DNA of 64,000 bases, from positions 1-64,000 of the forward strand of contig JAOWBW010001818.1 of assembly GCA_026119855.1 (NCBI GenBank), given 5' to 3'. Positions 40,756-52,590 of this stretch are shown one piece after another (positions within the stretch are counted from its first letter, which is position 1; each line of letters starts with the position of its first letter). Below the pieces are notes generated by a model. The model was not told the origin of the DNA and searched no databases. It saw only the letters and a program-made list of their open reading frames with translations. This DNA comes from Campanula takesimana (taxonomy: Eukaryota; Streptophyta; Magnoliopsida; Asterales; Campanulaceae). The translations under genes were made by a program, and so were the position numbers.

Positions 40756-41847
40756 GTCTCTGCAGGGGTTACAATGTATATTCAGGACCAAGGCAATCCC
40801 CTGAGTCCAAAGTCTGACAATCTGACAAGTTTGCCCAGAAGCGGGTGCCTCCCACAGACTCTGCGCCATTCGCGCGCATCCCACAACACAGACCAGAGGC
40901 GCGCGCTTCTGTGTGGTTTTCCGGAACAGGAGCAGCTCCAGAACAGAGCAGAATGATTGGGGTGTGGGCACAGTTTCCTGCATCAAGGACTGATTTGTTT
41001 TGTGTTTTTATCGGTCACACGGGTGATTCGAGAGTTGTAATTACGTGCTTATTTGCTTTTCTTTCAAAAAAAAAAGTAAAAAAGAGGTTTTGTCACATGT
41101 TGGACCTCACACTACGTGCACAAATTCCTATAAATTGCTCACTATCGAGTCGCACAAGTTCATAACCCCAAACCCGTCGAGGCCCGTCCTAGGATATTTC
41201 AAGCTCCACCCGACCTTGACTCTTTCGAAGCGGTAAACCTCAACCCGTGGCGTAGTTCATGACTACATGCCGGGGGTGACCTTAAGCCTCTCATTAGCCG
41301 AGCACAAGCCAACACAATTCTAGTTAGGGTCTAACACTCCATGACCAAGTCGGTTTTCATGTGCCGAGATTTCCCTAAACGAATGTCTTCAAAACATACA
41401 TGCCATGTGGTTATCATGGACGAAATAAAAACCATCCCCAAGTGGTTATTATGGATGAAAATAAAAATCCGTCCCCGCATGTATGCTTTACTACATTAAT
41501 TTAGTTTAATCCCGACATGTGTAGGATTCACAAGCGTGATTGAATCCGATGAGTATATTGGACCGCGAGAAGGTCTATATACTAGTGTGACGATTCCATT
41601 ATTTCCTTAGAAACTCAAAAGGGACCCCGTCCCTCCGACTTATAAAAAAAAAATAGTCTGTTTCTTATGTGGTTTGAGTCGTGTGCCCACTGTGTGTTCT
41701 AAACCTCTTCATCGACCGAAAGTGTTACTCAAGACTGACAAGGGCCTCTTCTGCAATATAGGTCCAATTGGTACTTACAGAGTCTACCGGGATTCAGCGA
41801 ATCGGTTAGCTCGTGAAGTGATTACTCCAACAGCTCCAACTACAACC
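40756..41847 (+). other. Element E leader with inverted repeat
   Basis: CCCAGAAGCGGGTGCCTC (40834-40851) faces GAGGCGCGCGCTTCTGTG (40896-40913) across a 44-nt loop holding CGCGCGC. Downstream the conserved leader (GGTCACACGGGTGATTC near 41012) runs to the Gag start. An open frame from 41674 precedes the likely ATG at 41848 and is shared with element F, so an upstream coding extension cannot be excluded. Confidence 0.6.
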
Positions 41848-43396
41848 ATGACCGGCAGCAGAAACACCATGTCTCTCGAGAAACTTTCAGCCATGGTCCA
41901 AGTGATCCAAGATCAAGTGTCCACTCTTAATAAGGAGGCCCAAAACAAAGATCATCTTTGGCAATCTTACCTCGATAACCAAAGAGAGGCCCACGAGGCC
42001 GAGATGGAGCAAATGAAAGAAAAGCTCACCAAGCTTGCCAAAGGGAAAGACAAGAAAGACAATGACGAGTCCGAATGGACCCAAGGCTTATTCGAGAGTC
42101 CTTATGTTCACCAAGAAAATGGGGGAACCGAGAACCAAAAACATTGAGCACAAAATGGTTGATTCAATCATGGCCTACATAGATCAACATTTTAATGGCC
42201 TCAACATGGGGAAAGGCTCTGATACAAGCCTTTATCAGTCATCCATTCTCATGAGCACCATAGCCGCTCTTCACGAAATGTTCAAGATGCCCGACATAAG
42301 CAAGTTCAAGGACAACTCTTGCCCCATGGCACACATCGAGACCTACATATGGGCTATGGTTCCAAAGAAGGTTTCTCCTAAATTCATGGCACAATGTTTC
42401 CCTCTTACTCTCGAGGTGGCGGCAAAAGATTGGTATGCGACTCTCCCACTCACAGTCCGTCTTGATTGGGACGCCGCCATGCTCGCCTTCAAAATTCAAT
42501 ACCAAGGCACCACCACTCACCGCCCGACCAAGAAAGAGCTCTAGAACACTACTCAAAGGGACAATGAATCCTTTATAGACTTCACGAGAAGGTGGAATGA
42601 CAAGCTTGCCGAAATTGTCGAGAGGCCTAATAACAAGGAGCAAATGGACATATTTCTCAAGTGTCTAAAGATTGATCTTCGCACCCACCTAAGTGGGGAT
42701 TGCTATGCGGATTTCTCTCAATTTTATGAGGCGGGGGTCCGAATGGATGATTTTCTCAAGGAGATCAAGAAAAGTGCTCCTAGCTTCCGTTACAAAGCCG
42801 TCTCTAACTCCACCAAAGAGGCTTCGGTCAATGTCGTCACTATCGATAAGGGGAATTACAAAAGGGTTCCTCCACCTCAAGGCATGAAATCTCAAAATGA
42901 CAGTGTCTACACTCCTCTCCAAGGCATGACTCAAACCGAGGCCTTCGAAGTTCTCAAAGCAAAGGGCCAAATCACACCTATACAAGGGTATCAACCCAAG
43001 TCGATCAATGCCAATCACGCTCATCACAAATATTGTGGCTACCACCAACATAGTGGCCACACCACCGAGGAATGCTTTGTCCTCCGTAATGTCATCCAAG
43101 ATCTCATAGACAAGAAAGAGTTCATAGTGCCTAGTAGTGACGATGTCAATGTAATATATATAGGAGAGTTTGAGGAGACCACTCATTCAATCCCAATTGT
43201 GAATGAGAGCTCCAATGAGATGAATAAATTTGAAAATTCTTGTTACGTTGTGAATTACGATGAGGTAATGAGGGAAGTATTAGGGAATAGGAAAAAGAGG
43301 CAAGATAGGGACGTCAACATGCTAACTCGATCCGGACGAGTCATAGCAAGCAACCCCACTACTTCTGCACCAAGCACCTCTTCTCAAAGATCGTAA
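41848..43396 (+). pseudogene. Gag of element E, broken
   Basis: Likely start at MTGSRNTMSLEKLS (41848). An N-terminal coiled coil (to about 42090) is followed by a frameshift. The capsid core (YIWAMVPKKVS, AAKDWYATLPLTVRLDW) runs to a TAG at 42542-42544 where element F has a glutamate codon. The rest continues in the same frame through SFIDFTRRWNDKL, the knuckle-like CGYHQHSGHTTEEC at about 43030-43072 and a linker to 43396. Confidence 0.85.
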
Positions 43397-44137
43397 GCTC
43401 GCGACACTCCCGAAGATCCTTTGTTGATACAACTCAAGAAAACTCAAGCCAACATCTCCATTTGGGACCTCATTGCATCCTCAAAGAAGCACTGAGATCT
43501 TGTTATCAGTAATCTCGACGACACATTAGTCTCTCCGGATACAACTCCCGAGGACCTTACTGCAATGATAGGCCACATTCATTTTGGCAATGTCATCACT
43601 TTTGCCGACATGGACCTTCCACCATTTGGGTCCGATCACAATGAGGCCATCTATCTAAAAGTGGGAGCAAGGGGGAGACATATTTCAAGAGTCTTGGTTG
43701 ACGGTGGTTCCGCACTCAACTTGATGCCCGGCCGAATAATGGGCATACTGGGGCTTAAGAATTCAGACTTAAAGCCTTCTACTCAAGTGATCCGAGGTTA
43801 CGACAACACTGCCCGCATAGTCATGGGTATGGTGGAAATATACATTGAGTTTGGGAGCATGGTCATGTCCATACCATTCCAAGTGCTCGATGTACCTTCC
43901 TCATTCAATTTGCTCTTGGGCCGACCGTGGATACACAGTTCTAATGCCGTCCCTTCGACTCTCCATCAGTGTGTGAAGTTCAGAAATGGGGATGAAATAG
44001 TGACCGTCATGGCAGAAAACGTCACTATCCACAGAAAGGGGGAACCCGTCCACCAAGTTCAACACGGTTTAGAAGACTTCACCCTCTCAGGCGTCTCAAT
44101 CAACGCCATCGATGAACAAGGGGGAAACGGATCATAG
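43397..44137 (+). pseudogene. Aspartic protease of element E
   Basis: Main frame 43565-44137. The active-site strand reads VLVDGGSALNLMPG (about 43694-43735), with DGG in place of the usual DSG/DTG; element F has the same. A second strand FNLLLGRPWIH lies near 43908-43940. The frame ends at a TAG at 44137 where element F has TGG. A premature TGA near 43494 and a frameshift separate it from Gag. Confidence 0.8.
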
Positions 44138-45090
44138 ACCCTCGGCAACCACAAAGTCCTCCGCATGATGAGGAATATGAATTACTTTCCCGGTCTAGGC
44201 CTAGGGAAATACCAACAGGGTAGAATTCAACCAGTGGAGGTTCCTTTTGTTAAGAACACGTTAGGTCTGGGATATGAGCCTTCCAAAGATGACTTGAAAT
44301 ACGAGCAAACCGTCAAGAATGAAAAGGACCAAGCTCAAAGAGAAGGCCGTCATCATGAGATTCCCAATTTGAGACCTTACCGCAAGACACTGAATGGCTA
44401 CTTTGTCCGCCAAGGGGAAGATGTTTCGTACGTAATCTTTCCCGAGCCATGGGTCAACATCAAGGGCGTCAGAAAGCCCGGTCTCGAAATTTTTGCCGAC
44501 TGTGAGATTCAAAAATCCGAAAGGGAACCAACTCCCATATCGCCCCGAGAATGGTGGGGGAAGAAAGTGACCATAGAGTCCAAGACAGAGATTACCGTGG
44601 GGGAAGAATTGATGGATTTAGCCTCCATGTTCGAAGAACTCGCCATCATGGACGAGTGCCAAGTAAATGCCATCTACGACACCAACACGAGAAGGGAGAC
44701 TATCAGCGAGATCTAGCCAAGCTCCGAGCCAATCAATAACTGGTATTCTACGAAGGGACCCGTGGTATCTGAGGAATTCTTGGTCGAGATGATGGGTTGC
44801 ATTCCACGCAAGGCCACAAAGGAAGACTTGTTCACATTCACTTTCGAGTCCAAAAGTGTTTCCGATACCCTCACCCAAGAGGATATGGAGGCCATAGCCA
44901 AGCGTGTGTTCCCTTTCTTTGTTAATGAAAAATTTGATCTTTCTGAGTACCCCGAGTTTGCAAACATCATGAATGATGAATTAACTAATAATGAATCTAA
45001 TGAACTAGTTAATAACTATTCAAATAATGATGAACATACTTAAATGAACTTGCTCAACAGGTTCGTAGTCATGGTGAAAATGGCCCAGGG
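44138..45090 (+). pseudogene. Protease-RT linker of element E
   Basis: Frames 44165-44716 and 44762-45043 show FPGLGLGKYQQG (a G-patch-like glycine motif), PYRKTLNGYFVRQGEDV, TEITVGEELMDLAS and EDMEAIAKRVFPFF. A stop at 44714-44716 and a shift near 45035 break it. Function of the linker unknown. Confidence 0.7.
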
Positions 45091-45915
45091 GCTGACGAAG
45101 AATTGCACGTTGTTAATCTGGGTACCGATGAAGAGCCAAAAGAAACCAAGATCGGAAGCTTCTTCAAGGGGGAAGAGAAAGATAGATTGACTGCACTGCT
45201 CAAAGAGTTCGTAGATGTATTAGCATGGTCATACAAATACATGCCGGGTTTAGACAGAAAGGTCGCTGAGCACAGAATTCCGATCAGAGACGACGCTATG
45301 CCGATAAAGCATAAACTCAGAAAGATCAAGCCAGAATGGTCTTTACAAGTCAAAGAAGAGATAGAGAAGCTTCTCAGTGTGGGCTTCATCAAAGTTATTG
45401 AGTATCCGACATGGTTAGCTAATGTGTCACAGTCCGAAAGGCTAATGGTAAGGTCCGTGTATGTGTGGACTTCCGGGATTTGAATAAAGCTTCTCCAAAG
45501 GATGACTTTCCACTACCTAACATCGACATGCTAGTTGACTCCACTGCCACCTACGAGGTCAGCTCGTTTATAGATGGTTTCGCTGGGTACAATCAGATTC
45601 TCATGACCGAGGAGGATCAACACAAGACTACTTTCACAACACCGTGGGGCACCTTTTGCTACATAGTTATGCCATTTAGGCTAAGGAACGCTGGGGCTAC
45701 TTATCAAAGGGCCGTGACAGACTTGTTCCATGACATTATTCACAAAAAGATCGAGGCCTACGTGGATGACATGATCATCCATTCAAAGGGGACCGACGGT
45801 CAACATTTGATCGACCTCCGCAAGTTCTTTGAAAGGCTTCGACAGCACAAGATGAGGCTCAATCCCGCAAAGTGCATTTTTAGGGTTATCCGAGGCAAGG
45901 TTCTTGGCTACATGG
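45091..45915 (+). pseudogene. Reverse transcriptase of element E, truncated by element F
   Basis: Contains the N-terminal RT segment (MPGLDRKVAEHRIPI), a frameshift near 45430, VCVDFRDLNKASPKDDFPLPNID and YVDD at 45759-45770. It ends at VLGYM followed directly by the inserted LTR. RT thumb, RNase H and integrase are missing on this side. Confidence 0.88.
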
Positions 45916-46888
45916 TGTAGACACCCCGCCTTGGACCGCTCACCCCGATTGCACATTTGATTTTGTGTTTCTCCCCATTTTAAGTGTTTCTCGTTAGTTT
46001 CTGTCACTTCCGTTAAGTTCCTGACTGATCTCGTTAAGTCCAGGGACTAAACTGAATGACAGGGATGACTTTCTAGTCCATTCTGTCAAAATTGCCTTCT
46101 CTGAGTCGCGCGCCTCCGACACTAGGATCCAGGCGCGCGCGCCTCCCGCCCCCAAAGCAGGAAGCGCGCGCCTCTGGGCATCAGTTACAGATTTCTGGCC
46201 AGGATTCCCTCCCTTGCTCAATTTACAGGATTTTGCCCGGAAGGATTTCTTGGTGACTGAGTTTTGGCACCAAAAACACCCCTCTTTCACCTATAAAAAC
46301 CTCTCTTTACCTCCATTTTCAAGGACCGAAAATTGAACTTACAAAAACTATACCAAAATCACTTTCTAAAGGTTCTCCAAGAATCAAATCAAGCAATACT
46401 TGAAGGTCTTCAAATTGTAGGTAAAAGTCCATCGTTTCCCTTCTTTTCTACTCCATCTCCTCTCTCTCTTTTACTTTAATCAAATGTGCAATCACCCAAA
46501 TCATTTTGGGACATGACTCTAATGATCACCTCATCTCATTGAGGTTGGTTAAGGAGTTATCTCCTACATTCCAAATCCTATTTTAAATCCCCCTTTTCAT
46601 GACTTAAAGAAGAAAAGAAGAACATTTTCATTCATGTAGATTTTGATCAAGCAAGACCAACTTTAGTTGGGCGAGATGGGTGTTTCGGTACTTCCCATCT
46701 CGTAATCTAACCCCCGAACCTCAAAACAAAGAATCTCTGTTTTCGTAATCAAACTTAGGCTACAATCAATAGGTTTTTCTTATGTTCCTCAAAACATAGG
46801 TGGCGACTATAAAAACAAGTTAGACATCCTAGGACAATATCACGCGCTCGAGCCTAAGGCCGTGGTGTTCCCGCCCGGGGTATCTATA
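45916..46888 (+). repeat. Element F 5' LTR, 973 bp
   Basis: Begins TGTAGACACCCCGCC, ends CCCGGGGTATCTATA (last C-to-T relative to other copies). TATAAAAA at 46292-46299; GC boxes at about 46105-46175. Close relative of 16190-17175. Confidence 0.88.
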
Positions 46889-46889
46889 G

Positions 46890-46907
46890 TGGCGACTCCG
46901 CTGGGGA
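46890..46907 (+). other. Element F primer-binding site
   Basis: TGGCGACTCCGCTGGGGA, one base after the LTR end, identical to the other two copies in the window. Confidence 0.7.
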
Positions 46908-48228
46908 CATTTGAGGGTTAAACTTGCGTTCTGATCGAAATCTACATCTTTTCTGGGCATTATGTTTCCTGATGGGGGAGGCGCGCGAGTCTGGCCTTTT
47001 AAGCCTAAGGCGCGCGCATCCCACACCAAGAACCAGAATCGCCCACTTCTTCATATTCTTCATCTTCTTCTTCTGTTATTCTGCACTAATCACTTATGCA
47101 GGGGTTACAATATGAACATAGGACCAGGGCAATCCCCTGAGTCCAAAGTCTGACATTCTGACAGGTGTGTCCCAGAAGCGCGCGCCTCCCATAATGATTT
47201 CGCCATGCGCGCGCGTCCCACATCAGAACTCAGAGGCGCACGCTTCTGGGTTGGTTCCAGAACAGAGACAGGTTTCAGTGACTGAGCAGTACAGTGGGGT
47301 GTGGGCACAGTTGCCTGCATCAGAACAGAATTGAACCCTCGGACCGTTTTAATTTTGTGTTTTATTTACCGGTCACACGGGTGATTCGGGAGTTGTAATT
47401 TTATGTGCTTATGTGTTTTGTGTGTTTTTCTTTCTTTTCAAAAAAAAAAAAAAAAAAAAATTGTCACTTGTTAGACCTCACACTACTTGCACATATTCCT
47501 ATGAACTGCTCACTATCGAGTCGCACAAGTCCAACCCCAAACCCGTCGAGGCCCGTCCTAGAAAGTTTCAAGCTCCACCAGACCTTGGCTCTTTCGAAGC
47601 GGTAAACCTCAGCCCGTGGCGTAGTTCAAGACTACATGCCGGGGGTGACCTTTGAGCCTCATATTCAAGCCGAGCACAAACCACACAATTCTAGTTAGGG
47701 TCTAACACTCCGTGACTCAAGTCGGTTTCCATGTACCGAGATTTCCCTAAACTAATGTCTTCAAATCATACATGCCAACTTGTTGAAAGGGACGCAATAA
47801 AAATCCGTCCCCAAAAGTGGTTATTTTGGACGAAAATAAAAATCCGTCCCCGCATGTATGCTTTACTACATTAATTTAGTCTAATCCCGATACATGTAGG
47901 ATTCACAAACGTGGTGGAATCCGATGAGTATATGGGACCGCGAGATGGTCTATATACTAGTGTGACGATTCCATTATTTTCTTAGAAACCCCAAAAGGGA
48001 TTCATTCCCTCCGACTTATAAAAAAAAAAAAAAAGAGTCTTTTCTTATGTGGTTCGAGTCGTGTGCCCAACCGTGTGTTCTAAGCCTCTTCATGGACCGC
48101 AAGTGTTACTCAAGACTGACAAGGGCCTCTTCTGCAATATAGGTTCAATTGGTACTTACAAAGTCTACCGGGATTCAGCAAATCGGTTAGTCCGTGAAGA
48201 GATCACTCCAACAGCTCCAACATCAACC
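46908..48228 (+). other. Element F 5' leader with 18-bp inverted repeat
   Basis: CCCAGAAGCGCGCGCCTC (47171-47188) and GAGGCGCACGCTTCTGGG (47233-47250) pair over 17 of 18 bases around a 44-nt loop with GCGCGCGC. The stem starts about 280 nt after the primer-binding site. Additional boxes at 46980-47015. A poly-A run ends near 47460. The open frame from 48049 to the Gag start is shared with element E. Confidence 0.65.
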
Positions 48229-49935
48229 ATGACCGGCAGCAGCAACACCATGTCTCTCGAACAGCTCTCAACTATGGTCCAACTCCTCCAAGAGCAAGTC
48301 TCCACCCTTAACAAGGAGGCACAAAGCAAAGATGACATTTGGCAATCCCACCTCGACAGCCAAAGGGAGGCCCACGAGGCCGAAATGGAGCTAATGAAAG
48401 AAAAGCTCACCAACCTTGCCAAGGGAAAGAACAAGAACAATGATGATGAATCCGAGTGGACCGAGGTTTGTTCAAAAGTCCGTATGTCAGCACTCGCACC
48501 AAGAAAATGGGGGAACCAAGTTCCGAGAACAACGAGCCCAAAATGGTGGATTCTATCATGGCCTACATCGACCAAAAATTCAATGGGCTCAACATGGGGA
48601 AAGGCTCCGACACAAGCCTTTATCAATCATCCATCCTCATGAGTACTATGGCCGCTCTTCCCGATAAGTTCAAGATGCCCGACATAAGCAAATTCAAGGG
48701 CAACTCTTGTCCTATGGCTCACATTGAGACTTATATTTGGGCAATGGTTCCGAAGAAGGTCTCCACCAAGGTGATGGCTCAATGCTTTCCTCTCACTCTC
48801 GAGGGGGCGGCAAAAGATTGGTATGCTACTCTCCCACTCACTGTCCGTCTTGATTGGGACTCCGCCATGCTTGCCTTCAAGAACCAATACCAAGGCAACA
48901 CTACTCACCGGCCCACAAGGAAAGAGCTAGAAAACACTACTCAACGAGACAATGAGTCCTTCATCGACTTCACAAGGAGATGGAATGACAAACTCTCTGA
49001 AATTGTTGAGAGGCCGAACACAAAAGAGCAAATGGACATATTTCTCAAGTGTCTCAAGATTGATCTCCGCACTCACCTAAGTGGAGCTTGCTACTCCGAC
49101 TTCTCCCAAATGTATGAGGCAGGGGTACGCATGGATGACTTGCTCAAGGAGATTAAGAAGACCACTCCTACTTACCGCTACAAGGCCGCTTCCAACTCCA
49201 CAAAGAAGCCTCGGTCAACGCCGTCACTATTGACAAAGGGAATTACAAAAGGGTTCCTCCACCTCAAGGGAAAAGGCCCCGAAGTGACCGTGTCTACACG
49301 CCTCTCCAAGGCATGACTCAAACCGAAGTGTTCGAGGTCCTCAAGGCAAAGGGTCAAGTCACACCCGTGCAAAGGTACCAACCCAAGACGATCCACGACA
49401 ATCATGCTCACCACAAATATTGTGGCTACCACCAATATAGTGGCCACACCACCGAGGAATGCTTCGTTCTCCGCAATGTCATTCAAGATCTCATAGATAA
49501 GAAAGAATTTGTAGTGACTAATGAAGAACATGTCAATGTAATAGAGATAGGAGAACTTGAGGGGACCACCCATTCAATCCCAATTGTGAATGGGGGCCCC
49601 AATGTTATGAATAAAATGGACAATTCTTGTTATGTAGTGACTTATGATGAGGTAATGAGGGAAGTACTAGAGAATAGGAAAAAGAAGCAAGATGGGAACG
49701 TCAATATGCTAACTCGATCCGGTCGAGTCATAGCAAGCAACCCTTCCACTTCCGCACCGAGCTCCTCTTCTCAAAGGCCGCAAGCTCACAACACTCCCGA
49801 AGATCCTCTACTTGTCCAACTCAAGAAAACTCAAGCCAACATCTCTATTTGGGACCTCATTGCATCCTCAAAGAAACATCGAGATCTTGTCATCCGCAAT
49901 CTCGATGATACATCAGTTTCTCCCGATACTACTCC
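48229..49935 (+). pseudogene. Gag and Gag-protease linker of element F, frameshifted
   Basis: Likely start MTGSSNTMSLEQLS (48229). Coiled coil to about 48465, then a 1-nt loss shifts the frame. Capsid core 48456-49190 includes YIWAMVPKKVS, AAKDWYATLPLTVRLDW and FIDFTRRWNDKL. A second shift occurs near 49200. The frame 49313-49935 holds the knuckle CGYHQYSGHTTEEC (about 49420-49461), DLIDKKEF and a serine-rich linker. Two corrections would give one Gag chain, which points to recent damage or sequencing indels. Confidence 0.85.
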
Positions 49936-50790
49936 CGAGGACCTCACAGCAACATTCACTTTGGCAACGTCATCACCTTTGCCGATATGGACCTTCCACC
50001 GTTTGGTTCCGACCACAACGAAGCTATTTTCCTCAAGGTACGAGCAAGGGGGAGGCCCGTCTCAAGAGTCTTAGTGGACGGTGGTTCCGCACTCAATCTC
50101 ATGCCTGGTAGGATCATGGGCATACTGGGGCTTAAAGATTCTGATTTGAGGCCTTCTACTCAAGTAATCCGAGGTTATGACAGCACCGCCCGTACAGTCA
50201 TGGGTATGATCGAAATTGACATTGAGTTTGGGAGCATAGTCATGTCCGTTCCATTCCAAGTGCTTGATATCCCGGCCTCGTTCAACTTACTGTTGGGTCG
50301 ACCATGGATTCATAGTGCTAATGCCGTACCGTCAACTCTCCACCAATGTGTCAAGATCCAAAATGGTGATGAAATAGTGACCGTAATGGCTGAAAACGTT
50401 ACTATCCACAGAAAAGGTGAGCCCGTCCACCAAGTTCAGCATGGTCTACCAGACTCCACTCTCTCCGGCGTCTCAATCAACGCCATTGACAAAGAAGGGG
50501 GAAACGGATCATGGACCCCCAGCAATCAGAAAGTCCTCCGCATGATGAGGAATATGGACTACTTCCCTGGTTTAGGCTTAGGGAAATATCAGCAAGGAAT
50601 CCTACATCCCGTGCAAGTCACCTTCGTCAAGAACACCTTCGGTTTGGGATATGAGCCTCCCAAAGAAGACTTGAAGCAAGAACAAGCGATCAAGAACGAA
50701 AAGGCCCGAGCTCGTAAAGAAGGCCGTCGGTATGAAGTCCCTAACCTAAGGCCTTACCGCAAGACGTTGAATGGATATTTGTCCGCCAAG
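49936..50790 (+). pseudogene. Aspartic protease and G-patch-like segment of element F
   Basis: A frame at 49987-50790 carries VLVDGGSALNLMPG with DGG at the catalytic position, FNLLLGRPWIH, and then FPGLGLGKYQQG. It is separated from Gag by a shift near 49935 and from the RT linker by a shift near 50790. Probably processes the polyprotein in an intact copy. Confidence 0.8.
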
Positions 50791-51430
50791 GGAAGACGTT
50801 CCATACATGATCTTTCCCGAACCATGGGTTAACAACAAGGGTGTCAAAAAGCCCGGCCTCGAAATCTTCTCCGATTGTGAGATCCAGAAATCCGAAAGGG
50901 AATCAACTCCCATGTCGCCCCGTGAATGGTGGGGAAGGAAGGTGACTATAGAGTCCGAGACAGAAATCACCGTGGGGGAAGAACTTACAGATTTAGCCTC
51001 TATGTTCGAAGAGCTTACCGTAATGAATGAATGCCAAGTCAACGCCATCCATGACACCATCATCATGAACGAGACTATCAGTGAGATCCCGCCAAGCTCC
51101 GAGCCGATCAACAACTGGTATTCAACAAAAGGGCCCGTGGTATCCGAGGAATTCTTAGTCCAAGAAATGGGTTGCATACCCCGCACAGCAACAAAGGAAG
51201 AGCGGCTCACACTTACTTTCGAGTCCGAGAGTGTCTCTAATACCCTCACCCAAGAGGATTTGGAGGCCATAGCCGAGCGTGTGTTTCCTTTCTTTGCTAA
51301 TGAAAAATTTGATATTTCTGAGTACCCTGAGATTGCAAACATCATAAATGATGAATTAACTAATAATGAACTTAACGAACAAGTAATAACGATTCAAATT
51401 ATGATGAAATAGACCACGAAAACACAACAT
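50771..51430 (+). pseudogene. Protease-RT linker of element F
   Basis: Open from 50771 to 51412, with FPEPWVNNKG, TEITVGEELTDLAS and EDLEAIAERVFPFFANEKFD. It leaves the frame near 51385, and the continuation in the RT frame (YLNELAQQVRSRGE) is visible at 51430-51470. No splice donor or acceptor is convincing, so I read this as a continuous polyprotein and not an Ogre-type intron. Confidence 0.7.
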
Positions 51431-52590
51431 ACTTAAATGAACTTGCTCAACAAGTCCGTAGTCGTGGCGAGAATGGTCCAAAGGCTGACGAAGAATTGCA
51501 GGTTGTTAATCTGGGTACCGAAGAAGAGCCAAAAGAAACCAAGATTGGAAGCTTCTTCAAGGGAGACGACAGAGAAAGATTGACTGCATTACTACGGGAG
51601 TTCGTGGATGTGTTCGCATGGTCATACAAAGACATGCCGGGTTTAGACAGAAAGGTAGCGGAGCACAGGATTCCGATTAGAGAAGATGCCAGGCCAGTAA
51701 AGCAGAAGCTCAGGAAGATCAAGCCAGAATGGTCTCTGCAGGTTAAAGAAGAGATTGAGAAGCTCCTCAGCGTGGGTTTCATCAAGGTTATCGAATATCC
51801 GACATGGTTAGCCAACATTGTGACAGTCAGGAAGGCGAACGGCAAGGTCCGAGTTTGTGTAGACTTCCGGGATTTAAACAAAGCTTCCCCAAAGGATGAT
51901 TTTCCACTCCCTAATATTGACATGCTAGTCGACTCCACTGCTGCCTACGAGGTCCGCTCATTCGTGGATGGGTTCGCTGGGTACAATCAGATTCTCATGG
52001 CCGAGGAAGATCAACATAAGACAGCCTTCACAACACCGTGGGGTACCTTTTGCTACACAGTCATGCCGTTTGGGTTAAGAAACGCTGGGGCTTCCTACCA
52101 AAGAGCCGTGACAGACTTGTTCCACGATATGATTCACAAAGAAATCGAGGTCTATGTGGACGACATGATCATTCACTCCAAAGGGACCGATGGTCAACAT
52201 TTAATCGATCTCCGCAAGTTCTTCGAAAGGCTTCATCAACACAAGATGAGGCTCAACCCCGCAAAGTGCACGTTCGGGGTTATCCGAGGCAAAGTTCTCG
52301 GTTATATGGTCACCGAAAGGGGAATTGAAGTAGACCCCTCCAAAATCAAGGCAATCATTGACATGCCTCCTCCAAGGATGCAGAAAGAGATTAAAGGTTT
52401 CATGGGCAGACTCCAATACATCACTCGGTTTGTGCACCAACTCACTTCCATGTGCGAGCCAATCTTCAAGTTACTCAAGAAGAATGTGGCTCTAGAATGG
52501 ACCGACGCGTGCCAAGAAGCCTTCGATCAAGTGAAGCATTACTTGACGTGCCCTCCTGTTCTAGTTCCGCCACACAAGGAGAACCTCTGT
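51430..52590 (+). pseudogene. Reverse transcriptase of element F (domain intact in one frame)
   Basis: A single frame from about 51430 to 52590 covers the whole RT: EEIEKLLSVGFIKVIEYPTW, VCVDFRDLNKASPKDDFPLP, FTTPWGTFCYTVMPFGLRNA, YVDD at 52153-52164, VLGYMVTERGIE and KGFMGRLQYI. A shift near 52585 separates it from RNase H. As an isolated domain it looks undamaged. Confidence 0.92.

Larger units (their letters stand above)
40756..45915 (+). mobile_element. Element E: Tat/Ogre element, 5'-truncated and cut in RT by element F
   Basis: Starts inside the leader (GCAGGGGTTACAAT) with no LTR or primer-binding site, continues through gag, protease, linker and RT, and ends exactly where the LTR of element F begins at 45916. 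The missing 3' half should lie beyond the far LTR of element F, hidden by the gap or rearranged. Confidence 0.8.

Noticed and set aside
51385..51495. Possible Ogre-type intron between protease and RT
   Set aside because: The linker continues in a shifted frame without a convincing GT or AG site, so a frameshift explains the stop better than an intron.
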